Assembly: GCF_041435335.1 (NCBI RefSeq)
Contig: NZ_CP108430.1
Location: 3,640,501-3,704,500, forward strand
DNA length: 64,000 bases
Source of the DNA: Streptomyces sp. NBC_01283
GTDB taxonomy: Bacteria; Actinomycetota; Actinomycetes; Streptomycetales; Streptomycetaceae
Reading direction: 5' to 3'
The stretch's first letter is position 1; each line of letters starts with the position of its first letter. Below the pieces are notes generated by a model that was not told the origin of the DNA, ran no database searches, and worked only from the letters and a program-made list of their open reading frames with translations. Positions 1 through 9,163 of this stretch are shown piece by piece. The position numbers were made by a program, and so were the translations under genes.

Positions 1-332
1 CTGAAGACCGCGACCAGGTTCTCGTCGGCGACCGGGGGCACCACACCGTCCGAGGGCCGGGAGGGGACGGGCTCGGGCGTCACGGTCGGATACGCGGCGC
101 CGCTCGGCGCGGGCAAGTCACTGACCAGCGGCTCCAGTTCGCCCATGGTCTTGGCGCGGTAGACCCCGTCGATGCGCTCGCTGTGCTCCTCGGCGGTCAG
201 CCGCCCTTCGGCGAGGGCCTCGCGGAGGATGTCCGCAGTGCGGTCCCGGTCGGCGTCCGACGCGCGCAGGCCTGCCGGCCGCGGTTCCGGGTGGGTCTGC
301 TGGGGGCGCTTCTCTAGGTCCACACCACTCAC
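1..332 (-). CDS. DUF1707 SHOCT-like domain protein (3' end outside window)
   Basis: This gene runs off the left edge, so only the N-terminal 110 or so residues are visible. After a short polar start comes a DUF1707 module: a GLRASDADRD motif, then a helix rich in Leu/Ala/Glu (ILREALAEGRLTAEEHSERI) and a DGVYRAKTMGELEPLVSDLP stretch. DUF1707 is an actinobacterial N-terminal domain usually followed by a membrane segment or another domain. The visible part after it is proline-rich linker. The GTG start at 332 lies just before VDLEKR, and a second in-frame GTG sits three codons later. The function is unknown. The gene is divergent from the fumarase gene, with about 190 bp between them that would carry both promoters. 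Confidence 0.8.
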   Translation of the reverse strand, partial: MSGVDLEKRPQQTHPEPRPAGLRASDADRDRTADILREALAEGRLTAEEHSERIDGVYRAKTMGELEPLVSDLPAPSGAAYPTVTPEPVPSRPSDGVVPPVADENLVAVF

Positions 333-519
333 CGTACCCAAACGCGATAGATCGCGACTACCCCTGCGGACGACCGAACCCTGCGGACGACCGGCCCTGT
401 GAACGGCCGAACCCTACTGAGCCTTACCTCACAGACCCGGCCCGCTTCGGGCGTTCTACGCTGGTTGCGCGTCGCCAATGGAGGCCGCGCCGCTGTCTGC
501 CGAGTGAGGAATGGCCGTA

Positions 520-2187
<1,668 letters not shown>

Positions 2188-2194
2188 CACGGAA

Positions 2195-2224
2195 ACGGGG
2201 CCCTCTCGCTGGAGAGGGCCCCGT
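2195..2224. terminator. Bidirectional hairpin terminator between fumarase and SGNH hydrolase genes
   Basis: A perfect 13-bp stem (ACGGGGCCCTCTC, positions 2195-2207, pairing with 2212-2224) closes a GCTG loop. It lies between two convergent genes, 8 nt after one stop and 9 nt from the other. No U-tract follows, which is usual in Streptomyces. Confidence 0.85.
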
Positions 2225-2232
2225 CAGGGAGG

Positions 2233-3792
2233 TCAGGCGAACCGCTGGTTCGCCGCCCCCGTGCACTTCTGGAGCCGCAGCGGCTCCTTGGCCCCCGCCA
2301 GGGTCAGGCAGAGCCCACTCGCGTCGGCGGGCCGCAGTGTCCCGGAGTCACGCACGAACTTCTGGTTGGCGCCGCCGTGGCAGTTCCACAGCGTCACGGC
2401 GGTGCCTTCCTTCGCGGTGCCCGGGACGTCGAGGCAGCGGTCCTGGGTCAGTCCGGTGTGCAGCGACTGCCGGCCACCGGCGCCACCGTCGTACCACCAG
2501 GTCTGGTTGCGGTTGCCGGTGCAGTCCCAGCCCTGGACCTTGGTGCCGTTGCGGCTCTTCGAGGCGTCGACGTCCACGCATGTCCCCGTGCCCGCGTTCT
2601 TCAGCGGCTTGTACGCGTCGTCCCATCCGCCCTGGTAGAGCTTCGGGCTGCCCGTGCTCGCCGGGTCCGCGCAACCGCCCTCGCTCCAGCCCGAGTCGTA
2701 GAGCTGGGTGAGGCAGGACGCGAAGGCCGCGTGGCCGCGGGCGTTGGGGTGGAAGGACTGGCGGACCGAGTTGGAGTCCGGCGGGAACGGGTTGGAGAGA
2801 TCCACGTAGAGACCGCGCGCCCAGGTGTCCTCCATGCAGACCTCGTGGCCGTGGAAGAGGCGGGAGTTGTCGAGGTAGGTCGCCCCCGCGGCCTTGACCG
2901 CCTTGCGCATGCCGGTCTCGAAGGCGGGGACGGCGTAGTTGCGGCCCCACTCGGTGTCGGAGTCGTAGCCGAGACCGCCGCAGACCAGCTTGCCCGGGAA
3001 CCCGGGGTTGTCCCTGAAGTCCGGGCCGATCGGGCTCGGGTAGCCCATGACGACCAGCTTGTAGTCGTCGCCCGCGTAGCCCGCGTCCTTCATGACGGTC
3101 TTCAGGTCGCGGATGGACTGCTCGACCTTGGGCACGAGCGCGTCGACCCGTGCCTGCCACCCTGGCGTGTACTTGCCCGCGCAGGAGCCCTGGCTGAGCA
3201 GGAAGCGCGTCACGCAGTCGGTCATCACCGGCGCGAACTCGAGGTCGTCATTGGCACCGATGACCAGCATGACGGCCTTGATCTTCGTGTTGCGCGCCTT
3301 GATGGCGAGGTTGTCGCTCTGCACCAGCTCGTCGGGGTACTGCTTCTGCCCGCCGATCTTGATGTTGACGGTCTGCGCCCCCGAACAGGCGACGTTGTAC
3401 GTCACGTCCGCGGGGATGCCGGTGCGGTGGATGGCGGCGTCCGGGGAGCGGTGGCACCAGTTGTCGGGGCCGTCGGTGCCGGGTTCGTACGTGCCGACAC
3501 CCTCGCCCGAGATCTCGCTGTCGCCGAGCGAGATCAGCCCGGTCCTGCGGTCGGCGAGCGGGCGCTCGGCCGGGTCGCCGTAGAGCTTGGTGGCCTCGGC
3601 CGCCCGGATCTTCTCCAGCTCGGGCGACAGGGGCGTGGACGAGGGGGCCGCGGGTGCGGCGCTCCCCCGGGCCGTGCCGTCCGCCGCCTGCGCGGGCGTG
3701 CCCGCGACGGTGCCGAGCACCGCCGCCATCGCCACGGCCGCCGCGAACGTACCTCGAAGCCTGCCCTGGTGGCCGCGTCTGATGCGCTTCAT
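2233..3792 (-). CDS. Secreted SGNH-family hydrolase with C-terminal ricin-type lectin domain
   Basis: The product is a 519-residue exported enzyme. A twin-Arg-like charged start (MKRIRRGHQGR) precedes a hydrophobic stretch and an APAQA-type cleavage site near residue 36. The catalytic region holds the SGNH block I serine in ISLGDSEISGEG, the glycine block in VACSGAQT, the asparagine block in VIGANDDLEF, and the late histidine in QSFHPNARGH. The last 130 or so residues are a ricin B-like beta-trefoil with QxW repeats (KVQGWDCTGNRNQTWWY, ANQKFV, ANQRFA), which usually binds carbohydrate. The likely role is an extracellular esterase or lipase acting on polysaccharide- or lipid-linked substrates. 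The exact substrate cannot be read from the sequence. The gene is divergent from fumC. Confidence 0.9.
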   Translation of the reverse strand: MKRIRRGHQGRLRGTFAAAVAMAAVLGTVAGTPAQAADGTARGSAAPAAPSSTPLSPELEKIRAAEATKLYGDPAERPLADRRTGLISLGDSEISGEGVGTYEPGTDGPDNWCHRSPDAAIHRTGIPADVTYNVACSGAQTVNIKIGGQKQYPDELVQSDNLAIKARNTKIKAVMLVIGANDDLEFAPVMTDCVTRFLLSQGSCAGKYTPGWQARVDALVPKVEQSIRDLKTVMKDAGYAGDDYKLVVMGYPSPIGPDFRDNPGFPGKLVCGGLGYDSDTEWGRNYAVPAFETGMRKAVKAAGATYLDNSRLFHGHEVCMEDTWARGLYVDLSNPFPPDSNSVRQSFHPNARGHAAFASCLTQLYDSGWSEGGCADPASTGSPKLYQGGWDDAYKPLKNAGTGTCVDVDASKSRNGTKVQGWDCTGNRNQTWWYDGGAGGRQSLHTGLTQDRCLDVPGTAKEGTAVTLWNCHGGANQKFVRDSGTLRPADASGLCLTLAGAKEPLRLQKCTGAANQRFA

Positions 3793-3914
3793 TGCGCCTC
3801 CCCGGTTTGGTGTTACCCACGGTTTTTACTGGTCAGTAAGAGCCTTGGGAATACCTAGAACAAGACAAGTGCTCAACTTTTCATCGGGGTTTGACGGAGA
3901 GGTAGGTTCGTGGC

Positions 3915-5327
3915 ATGACCAGCGACGCCAGCGCAAGCGCAAGCGGTGAGTACCGGATCGAGCACGACTCCATGGGCGAGGTACGGGTCCCCGCGCACGC
4001 CAAGTGGCGGGCCCAGACCCAGCGCGCGGTGGAGAACTTCCCCGTCTCCGGGCAGCGCCTGGAGCGTGCGCACATCGCCGCGCTGGCCCGGATCAAGGCC
4101 GCCGCGGCGACGGTGAACGCGGACCTCGGGGTGCTCGACAAGGACGTCGCGCAGGCGATCGCGGACGCGGCCGCCGAGGTGGTCGACGGCCGCTGGGACG
4201 AGCAGTTCCCCGTGGACGTCTTCCAGACCGGATCCGGCACGTCGTCCAACATGAACACGAACGAGGTCCTCGCGACGCTGGCCTCGGAGCGCCTCGGCCG
4301 TGACGTCCACCCGAACGACCACGTGAACGCCTCCCAGTCGTCGAACGACGTCTTCCCCTCCTCGATCCACATCGCGGCCACGGGCGCCGTCACACAGGAC
4401 CTGATCCCGGCGCTCGACCACCTGGCGACCGCCCTCGAACGCAAGTCGGCGGAGTTCGCCGACGTGGTGAAGTCCGGGCGCACGCACCTGATGGACGCCA
4501 CGCCCGTGACGCTCGGCCAGGAGTTCGGCGGCTACGCGGCCCAGGTGCGTTACGGCATCGAGCGGCTCAACGCCTCGCTGCCGCGCCTCGCCGAACTGCC
4601 GCTGGGCGGCACGGCGGTGGGCACCGGGATCAACACCCCGCCCGGCTTCTCGGCGGCCGTGATCAACGAGGTGGCGCGGGCCACGGGTCTGCCGCTGACC
4701 GAGGCCAGGGACCACTTCGAGGCCCAGGGCGCGCGGGACGGGATCGTCGAGACCAGTGGGCAGCTGCGGACGATCGGCGTCGGCCTCACGAAGATCGCCA
4801 ACGATCTGCGCTGGATGGCCTCAGGGCCGCGGACCGGCCTCGCCGAGATCAACCTGCCCGATCTGCAGCCCGGTTCCTCGATCATGCCGGGCAAGGTGAA
4901 TCCGGTCATCCCGGAGGCGGTCCTGATGGTCGCCGCGCAGGTCACCGGCAATGACGCGACGGTCGCCGCGGCGGGCGCCGCCGGCAACTTCGAGCTGAAC
5001 GTGATGCTGCCGGTCATCGCCAAGAACGTCCTGGAGTCCGTGCGGCTCCTCGCCAACGTCTCGCGGCTCCTCGCCGACCGGACGGTGGACGGCATCACCG
5101 CGAACGCCGAGCGGGCCAGGGAGTACGCCGAGTCCTCGCCCTCGGTCGTCACTCCGCTGAACAAGTACATCGGTTACGAGGAGGCGGCGAAGGTCGCCAA
5201 GAAGTCCCTCTCCGAGCGGAAGACGATCCGGGAGGTCGTGCTCGAAGGCGGCTACGTCGAGCGGGGTGACCTCACCCTGACGCAGCTGGACGAGGCATTG
5301 GACGTACTGCGGATGACGCATCCGTAG
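3915..5327 (+). CDS. fumC: Class II fumarate hydratase FumC
   Basis: This is the iron-independent, oxygen-stable fumarase of the aspartase/fumarase superfamily, working as a homotetramer in the TCA cycle. At 470 residues it has the standard length. The three conserved regions are visible: [14 protein letters not shown] near residue 110, [18 protein letters not shown] near 190 (the active-site TH), and the signature [15 protein letters not shown] near 325 with the catalytic serine loop. The start ATG at 3915 begins TSDASAS before the conserved [18 protein letters not shown] box ends about 6 nt upstream of the ATG, so a leaderless or very short-leader mRNA is possible. The second fumarase nearby is class I, giving the cell an oxidant-resistant backup. 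Confidence 0.97.
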   Translation: MTSDASASASGEYRIEHDSMGEVRVPAHAKWRAQTQRAVENFPVSGQRLERAHIAALARIKAAAATVNADLGVLDKDVAQAIADAAAEVVDGRWDEQFPVDVFQTGSGTSSNMNTNEVLATLASERLGRDVHPNDHVNASQSSNDVFPSSIHIAATGAVTQDLIPALDHLATALERKSAEFADVVKSGRTHLMDATPVTLGQEFGGYAAQVRYGIERLNASLPRLAELPLGGTAVGTGINTPPGFSAAVINEVARATGLPLTEARDHFEAQGARDGIVETSGQLRTIGVGLTKIANDLRWMASGPRTGLAEINLPDLQPGSSIMPGKVNPVIPEAVLMVAAQVTGNDATVAAAGAAGNFELNVMLPVIAKNVLESVRLLANVSRLLADRTVDGITANAERAREYAESSPSVVTPLNKYIGYEEAAKVAKKSLSERKTIREVVLEGGYVERGDLTLTQLDEALDVLRMTHP

Positions 5328-5366
5328 CGACTGTCGCGGCAGCTGTTCCAGCAACTGTCTCCTTTA

Positions 5367-5400
5367 CGCCCGGACACGTTCTGAAGAGCTTGTCCGGGCG
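5367..5400 (+). terminator. Hairpin terminator after fumC
   Basis: A perfect 10-bp stem, CGCCCGGACA at 5367-5376 pairing with TGTCCGGGCG at 5391-5400, lies 40 nt after the fumC stop and just before the promoter of the DUF402 gene. Confidence 0.75.
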
Positions 5401-5417
5401 CCGACTAATATCTCTGC

Positions 5418-6104
5418 ATGACAGACCTCACCACGCCGCCAACGACGAGCAGCGAAGCAGCACACTGGGCCCCCGGCTCCCAGGTGCTGTGGCGGTACAA
5501 GGAGAACGCCGGGAACAGGATCCACATCTGCCGGCCCGTCACGGTCGTGCAGGACACCGAAGAGCTGCTCGCCGTATGGATGGCCCCCGGCACCGAATGC
5601 GTGAAACCCGTCATCGCCGACGGGACTCCCGTGCACCACGAGCCGCTCGCCACCCGCTACACCAAGCCGCGCGCGCTGCGCAGGGACCGCTGGTTCGGCA
5701 CCGGAGTACTGAAGTTGGCCCGCCCCGCGGAGCCGTGGTCGGTGTGGCTGTTCTGGGATCCGGGATGGCAGTTCAAGAACTGGTACGTGAATCTTGAGGA
5801 GCCGCGCGCCCGTTGGGCCGGAGGCATCGATTCCGAGGATCACTTTCTGGACATCTCCGTGCGGCCCGACCGGACATGGCAGTGGCACGACGAGGACGAG
5901 TTCGTCCAGGCCCAGCGCTCCGGACTGATGGGAGCGGAAAAGGCGCGGCAGGTGCGGGCCGCCGGGGACGCCGCCATCGAGGTGATCCACGCGTGGGGAC
6001 TGCCGTTCTCGGACAACTGGCCGCACTGGCGCCCCGACCCGGACTGGGCGATTCCGCCCCTTCCGGATGACTGGGACCGCACGCCTGCGCATGTGACGTC
6101 ATGA
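5418..6104 (+). CDS. DUF402 domain protein (nucleoside-diphosphate phosphatase-like fold)
   Basis: The 228-residue protein matches the DUF402/FomD-Ntdp family. The fold markers are a beta-rich N-terminal half (VLWRYKENAGNRIHICRP and WMAPGTECVKP), a WNPGWQFKNWYVNLEEP-like block near residue 120 (here WDPGWQFKNWYVNLEEP), and the acidic metal-site segment DHFLDISVRPD followed by WQWHDEDEF. Characterised members hydrolyse nucleotide diphosphates or cytidylyl esters with divalent metals. The substrate here is unknown. A TAATAT box at 5406-5411 sits 6 nt before the ATG, suggesting a leaderless transcript. No partner gene is co-transcribed with certainty, since the methyltransferase follows after 127 nt. 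Confidence 0.85.
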   Translation: MTDLTTPPTTSSEAAHWAPGSQVLWRYKENAGNRIHICRPVTVVQDTEELLAVWMAPGTECVKPVIADGTPVHHEPLATRYTKPRALRRDRWFGTGVLKLARPAEPWSVWLFWDPGWQFKNWYVNLEEPRARWAGGIDSEDHFLDISVRPDRTWQWHDEDEFVQAQRSGLMGAEKARQVRAAGDAAIEVIHAWGLPFSDNWPHWRPDPDWAIPPLPDDWDRTPAHVTS

Positions 6105-6231
6105 GACCCTTGATGCGCCCCCATGGTTCAAACGTAGGATCGTCCTCCGCAAGGGCGCACAGCAGCAACTCAGCAGCAACTCCCTGAGCTTGCGCGTTGC
6201 CTGACAGGATGTCATCGAAGGGCGGCAGAAC

Positions 6232-6963
6232 GTGAGCGATGCGAGCGGGTTCGACCGGTACGGCGGGCCTTTGGGCGTGCTGCCCGACCGGACGGGACAG
6301 GCCGAGGCCTTCGACGCCATCGGTCAGTACTACGACGACGCCTTCCCGCACAAGGACGGCCAACTGGCCGCCGGGCGCTGGCTGTCCGACGCGCTGCCGC
6401 CCGGGTCGCGGGTGCTCGACGTGGGCTGCGGCACCGGCGTGCCGACCGCCCGTCAGCTCGCCGATGCCGGACACACCGTGCTCGGCATCGACCTCTCCTC
6501 CGGCATGCTCGACCTCGCCAGGAAGAACGTACCCGGGCAGAACGCCGAATTCCGGCAGCTCGACGTGGCGGCGCTGCGGGCCGAAGGCCCGGAAGGTGTG
6601 GGGAAGTTCGGCGGGATCGCGGCATTCTTCGCGCTCTTGATGCTGCCGCGCGCCGAGATCCCGTACGCTCTGCGGCTGCTGCACGGACTGCTGCGCCCCG
6701 GTGGCCCGCTCGCGCTCTCCATGGTCGAGGCCGACCTGGATGACGCGGGAATTCCGTTCCTGGGGCACACAATCCGGGTATCCGGATACCGGCGGGGTGA
6801 ACTGCGCCAGGTCGTACGTGACGCGGGCTTCGACATCGTCGAGGAGGACACGTACTCGTACGCCCCGGCGAGCACCGACGTTTCCCCAAGCTCTCAACTT
6901 CGTTCGACCAGGGGAGGCCCCAACCCCGAGCACCAGCTCTTCCTGCACTGCCGACGCGGCTGA
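6232..6963 (+). CDS. Class I SAM-dependent methyltransferase
   Basis: The 243-residue protein has a Rossmann-type methyltransferase domain. Motif I is VLDVGCGTGVPTARQLADAG near residue 62. Motif post-I is VLGIDLSSGMLDLARKN, and a motif III/IV region follows with GGIAAFFALLMLP and LLRPGGPLALSMVEAD. No substrate-specific motif is recognisable, so small molecule, protein or lipid targets are all open. The GTG start at 6232 has a GAAGGG site about 9 nt upstream. The next gene, a SpoIIE-type phosphatase, begins 56 nt after the stop on the same strand, so co-transcription is plausible. Confidence 0.85.
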   Translation: MSDASGFDRYGGPLGVLPDRTGQAEAFDAIGQYYDDAFPHKDGQLAAGRWLSDALPPGSRVLDVGCGTGVPTARQLADAGHTVLGIDLSSGMLDLARKNVPGQNAEFRQLDVAALRAEGPEGVGKFGGIAAFFALLMLPRAEIPYALRLLHGLLRPGGPLALSMVEADLDDAGIPFLGHTIRVSGYRRGELRQVVRDAGFDIVEEDTYSYAPASTDVSPSSQLRSTRGGPNPEHQLFLHCRRG

Positions 6964-7018
6964 CCAACGTAGCCACCGGACACCAAGGCGCAGCCCCGGA
7001 CGGACGGATTCGAAACGC

Positions 7019-9088
7019 GTGACGGAGCACTCCATCCCCGACGAGGGCCGGCAGCCCCGAGCTGCCCGGCCCGCCGCCCCCGCGGATCCCCGCGGGGCGC
7101 AGGCGCGTGCCCCGAAGGCGCGGGACACCCCGGGCGCGGTCGCTTTACCCGCTCAGGCCCAGGCCAGGGCGGGCGACTCCACGGCGAGCCCCAGCGACGA
7201 GCACTCCCAGTCGTCCGGGGCCTTCGGACAGCAGCCCGACCCGCACCGGCCGCGCCCCGACCAAGGGGCCGGGCAGGGCGGGCAGGACATCCCTGACGGC
7301 GTCCCCCCGGGCGCCCCCGGCGGTGAGGAGAGGCGTACGGGACAGCCACGGCCGCCGGGCTCCGGCCCCGCGGCGATGCGACGTGACGGCGACCGGCTGC
7401 GTTTCGTGGGCGCCGCGACCCGGCGCATCGCCCGCGGCATCGACCTGGACGAGATCGTGATGGGCCTGTGCCGGGCCACGGTGCCGACGTTCTCCGACGC
7501 GATACTGGTCTATCTCCGCGACCCGCTGCCGGTCGGCGAGGAGCGGCCGAGCGGTGCGCTCATCCTGCGCCTGCGCCGCACCGACCGGCTGCGCTCGATC
7601 GAGGAAGGGACGGAGGATCCCGACACCGAGAGCGGCACCCTGCCCGCCCTCCAGGTGCAGACCGACCTCGTGACGACCGCCGAGCTGTGCGAGGTGCTGC
7701 CCGGCGGCGCCCTCGCCGAGGTCCTGCGCGGTGTGCGCCCGGTCTTCGCCGACGCCCCCGCGGCCCGCGCCGCACTGCCCGAACTGCTCGGCGAGGGACG
7801 CGCCGTGCCCTCCGGGCAGCGGACGATCCTCGCGCCGCTGCGGGGCAGGCGCCGGGTGATCGGCGCCGCGGTGTTCCTGCGCCGCCCCGACCGGCACGCG
7901 TTCGAGGCCGACGACCTCCTGGTCGCCGCCCAGCTGGCCACGCACAGCGCGCTCGGCATCGACAAGGCCGTGCTCTACGGCCGCGAGGCGTACATCGCCG
8001 ACGAACTGCAGCGCACGATGCTGCCCGAGACCCTGCCGCGCCCGACCGGCGTCCGCCTGGCGTCCCGCTATCTCCCGGCCGCCGAGACGGCCCGGGTCGG
8101 TGGCGACTGGTACGACGCGATCCCGCTGCCCGGCAGCCGGGTGGCGCTCGTCGTGGGCGATGTCATGGGGCACTCCATGACATCGGCGGCGATCATGGGC
8201 CAGCTGCGGACGACTGCGCAGACCCTGGCCGGGCTCGACCTGCCGCCCCAGGAGGTCCTGCACCACCTGGACGAGCAGGCCCAGCGGCTCGGCTCGGACC
8301 GGATGGCGACCTGCCTCTACGCGGTCTACGACCCGGTCGCGCACCGCATCACCATCGCCAACGCCGGGCACCCGCCGCCCGTCCTGCTGCACCTGGGCGG
8401 CCGTGCGGAGGTTCTGCGGGTGCCGCCGGGCGCCCCCATCGGCGTGGGCGGCGTCGACTTCGAGGCCGTGGAGCTCGACGCACCCGCGGGCGCCACGCTG
8501 CTGCTCTACACGGACGGCCTCGTCGAGTCCCGGCTGCGTGACGTGTGGACCGGCATAGAGCAGCTGCGCGAACGGCTCGCCGCCACCGCCCAGTTGACCG
8601 GGCCGGACCACCCGCCGCCCCTTGAGGCCCTCTGCGACGACGTCCTGGACATGCTCGGCCCCGGCGACCGGGACGACGACATCGCGCTGCTCGCCGCCCG
8701 CTTCGACGGCATCGCGCCGAGCGACGTGGCGTACTGGTACCTGGAACCGGAGGACGCCACTCCGTCGCGCGCGCGTCGCCTGGCCCGCAGCGCCCTGGAG
8801 CGCTGGGGCCTTGAGGAGCTGAACGACTCCGTGGAGCTCCTGGTGAGCGAGGTCGTGACGAACGCCGTGCGGTACGCCACGCGCCCGGTGACGCTGCGCC
8901 TCCTGCGCACGGACGTCCTGCGCTGCGAGGTCGGCGACGATGTGCCCCAACTGCCCCGGCTGCGGCAGGCGCGGGCCACGGACGAGGGCGGACGCGGCCT
9001 CTACCTGGTCAACAAACTGGCCCGGCGGTGGGGCGCGACGCGACTGAGCACCGGCAAGGTCGTGTGGTTCGAGCTGAACCACGGCTGA
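7019..9088 (+). CDS. SpoIIE-family PP2C phosphatase with GAF and anti-sigma-type HATPase domains
   Basis: This is a multi-domain signalling protein of the kind Streptomyces use in partner-switching control of sigma factors. From the GTG at 7019 it has 689 residues. The first 110 or so are a disordered Pro/Gly/Gln-rich tail. A GAF-like sensor follows (about 130-310, ending in LATHSALGIDKAVLYGREAYIADELQR). The PP2C/SpoIIE phosphatase domain (about 330-535) has GGDWYDAIPLPGSRVALVVGDVMGH and LYTDGLVESR with metal-binding aspartates. The C-terminal GHKL ATPase has ELLVSEVVTNAVRYA (N box) and DEGGRGLYLVNKLARRWG. Combining phosphatase and kinase-like parts in one chain suggests both directions of anti-sigma antagonist phosphorylation. 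The open frame extends upstream of 7019, but that stretch overlaps the methyltransferase and is not protein-like. Confidence 0.9.
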   Translation: MTEHSIPDEGRQPRAARPAAPADPRGAQARAPKARDTPGAVALPAQAQARAGDSTASPSDEHSQSSGAFGQQPDPHRPRPDQGAGQGGQDIPDGVPPGAPGGEERRTGQPRPPGSGPAAMRRDGDRLRFVGAATRRIARGIDLDEIVMGLCRATVPTFSDAILVYLRDPLPVGEERPSGALILRLRRTDRLRSIEEGTEDPDTESGTLPALQVQTDLVTTAELCEVLPGGALAEVLRGVRPVFADAPAARAALPELLGEGRAVPSGQRTILAPLRGRRRVIGAAVFLRRPDRHAFEADDLLVAAQLATHSALGIDKAVLYGREAYIADELQRTMLPETLPRPTGVRLASRYLPAAETARVGGDWYDAIPLPGSRVALVVGDVMGHSMTSAAIMGQLRTTAQTLAGLDLPPQEVLHHLDEQAQRLGSDRMATCLYAVYDPVAHRITIANAGHPPPVLLHLGGRAEVLRVPPGAPIGVGGVDFEAVELDAPAGATLLLYTDGLVESRLRDVWTGIEQLRERLAATAQLTGPDHPPPLEALCDDVLDMLGPGDRDDDIALLAARFDGIAPSDVAYWYLEPEDATPSRARRLARSALERWGLEELNDSVELLVSEVVTNAVRYATRPVTLRLLRTDVLRCEVGDDVPQLPRLRQARATDEGGRGLYLVNKLARRWGATRLSTGKVVWFELNHG

Positions 9089-9106
9089 GCCCGGAGCGGT
9101 GCACGG

Positions 9107-9144
9107 CGAAGGGGCCCGGAAGCGGTTGCTTCCGGGCCCCTTCG
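9107..9144. terminator. Bidirectional hairpin terminator between phosphatase and PBP genes
   Basis: A perfect 17-bp stem (9107-9123 with 9128-9144) closes a GGTT loop in the 75-bp gap between two convergent genes. Confidence 0.88.
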
Positions 9145-9163
9145 TGTGGCGTGTGGCCGTCCG

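Noticed and set aside
6701..7018. N-terminal extension of the SpoIIE-type phosphatase
   Set aside because: It overlaps the methyltransferase gene in another frame and has no domain-like sequence. GTG 7019 is a better start.
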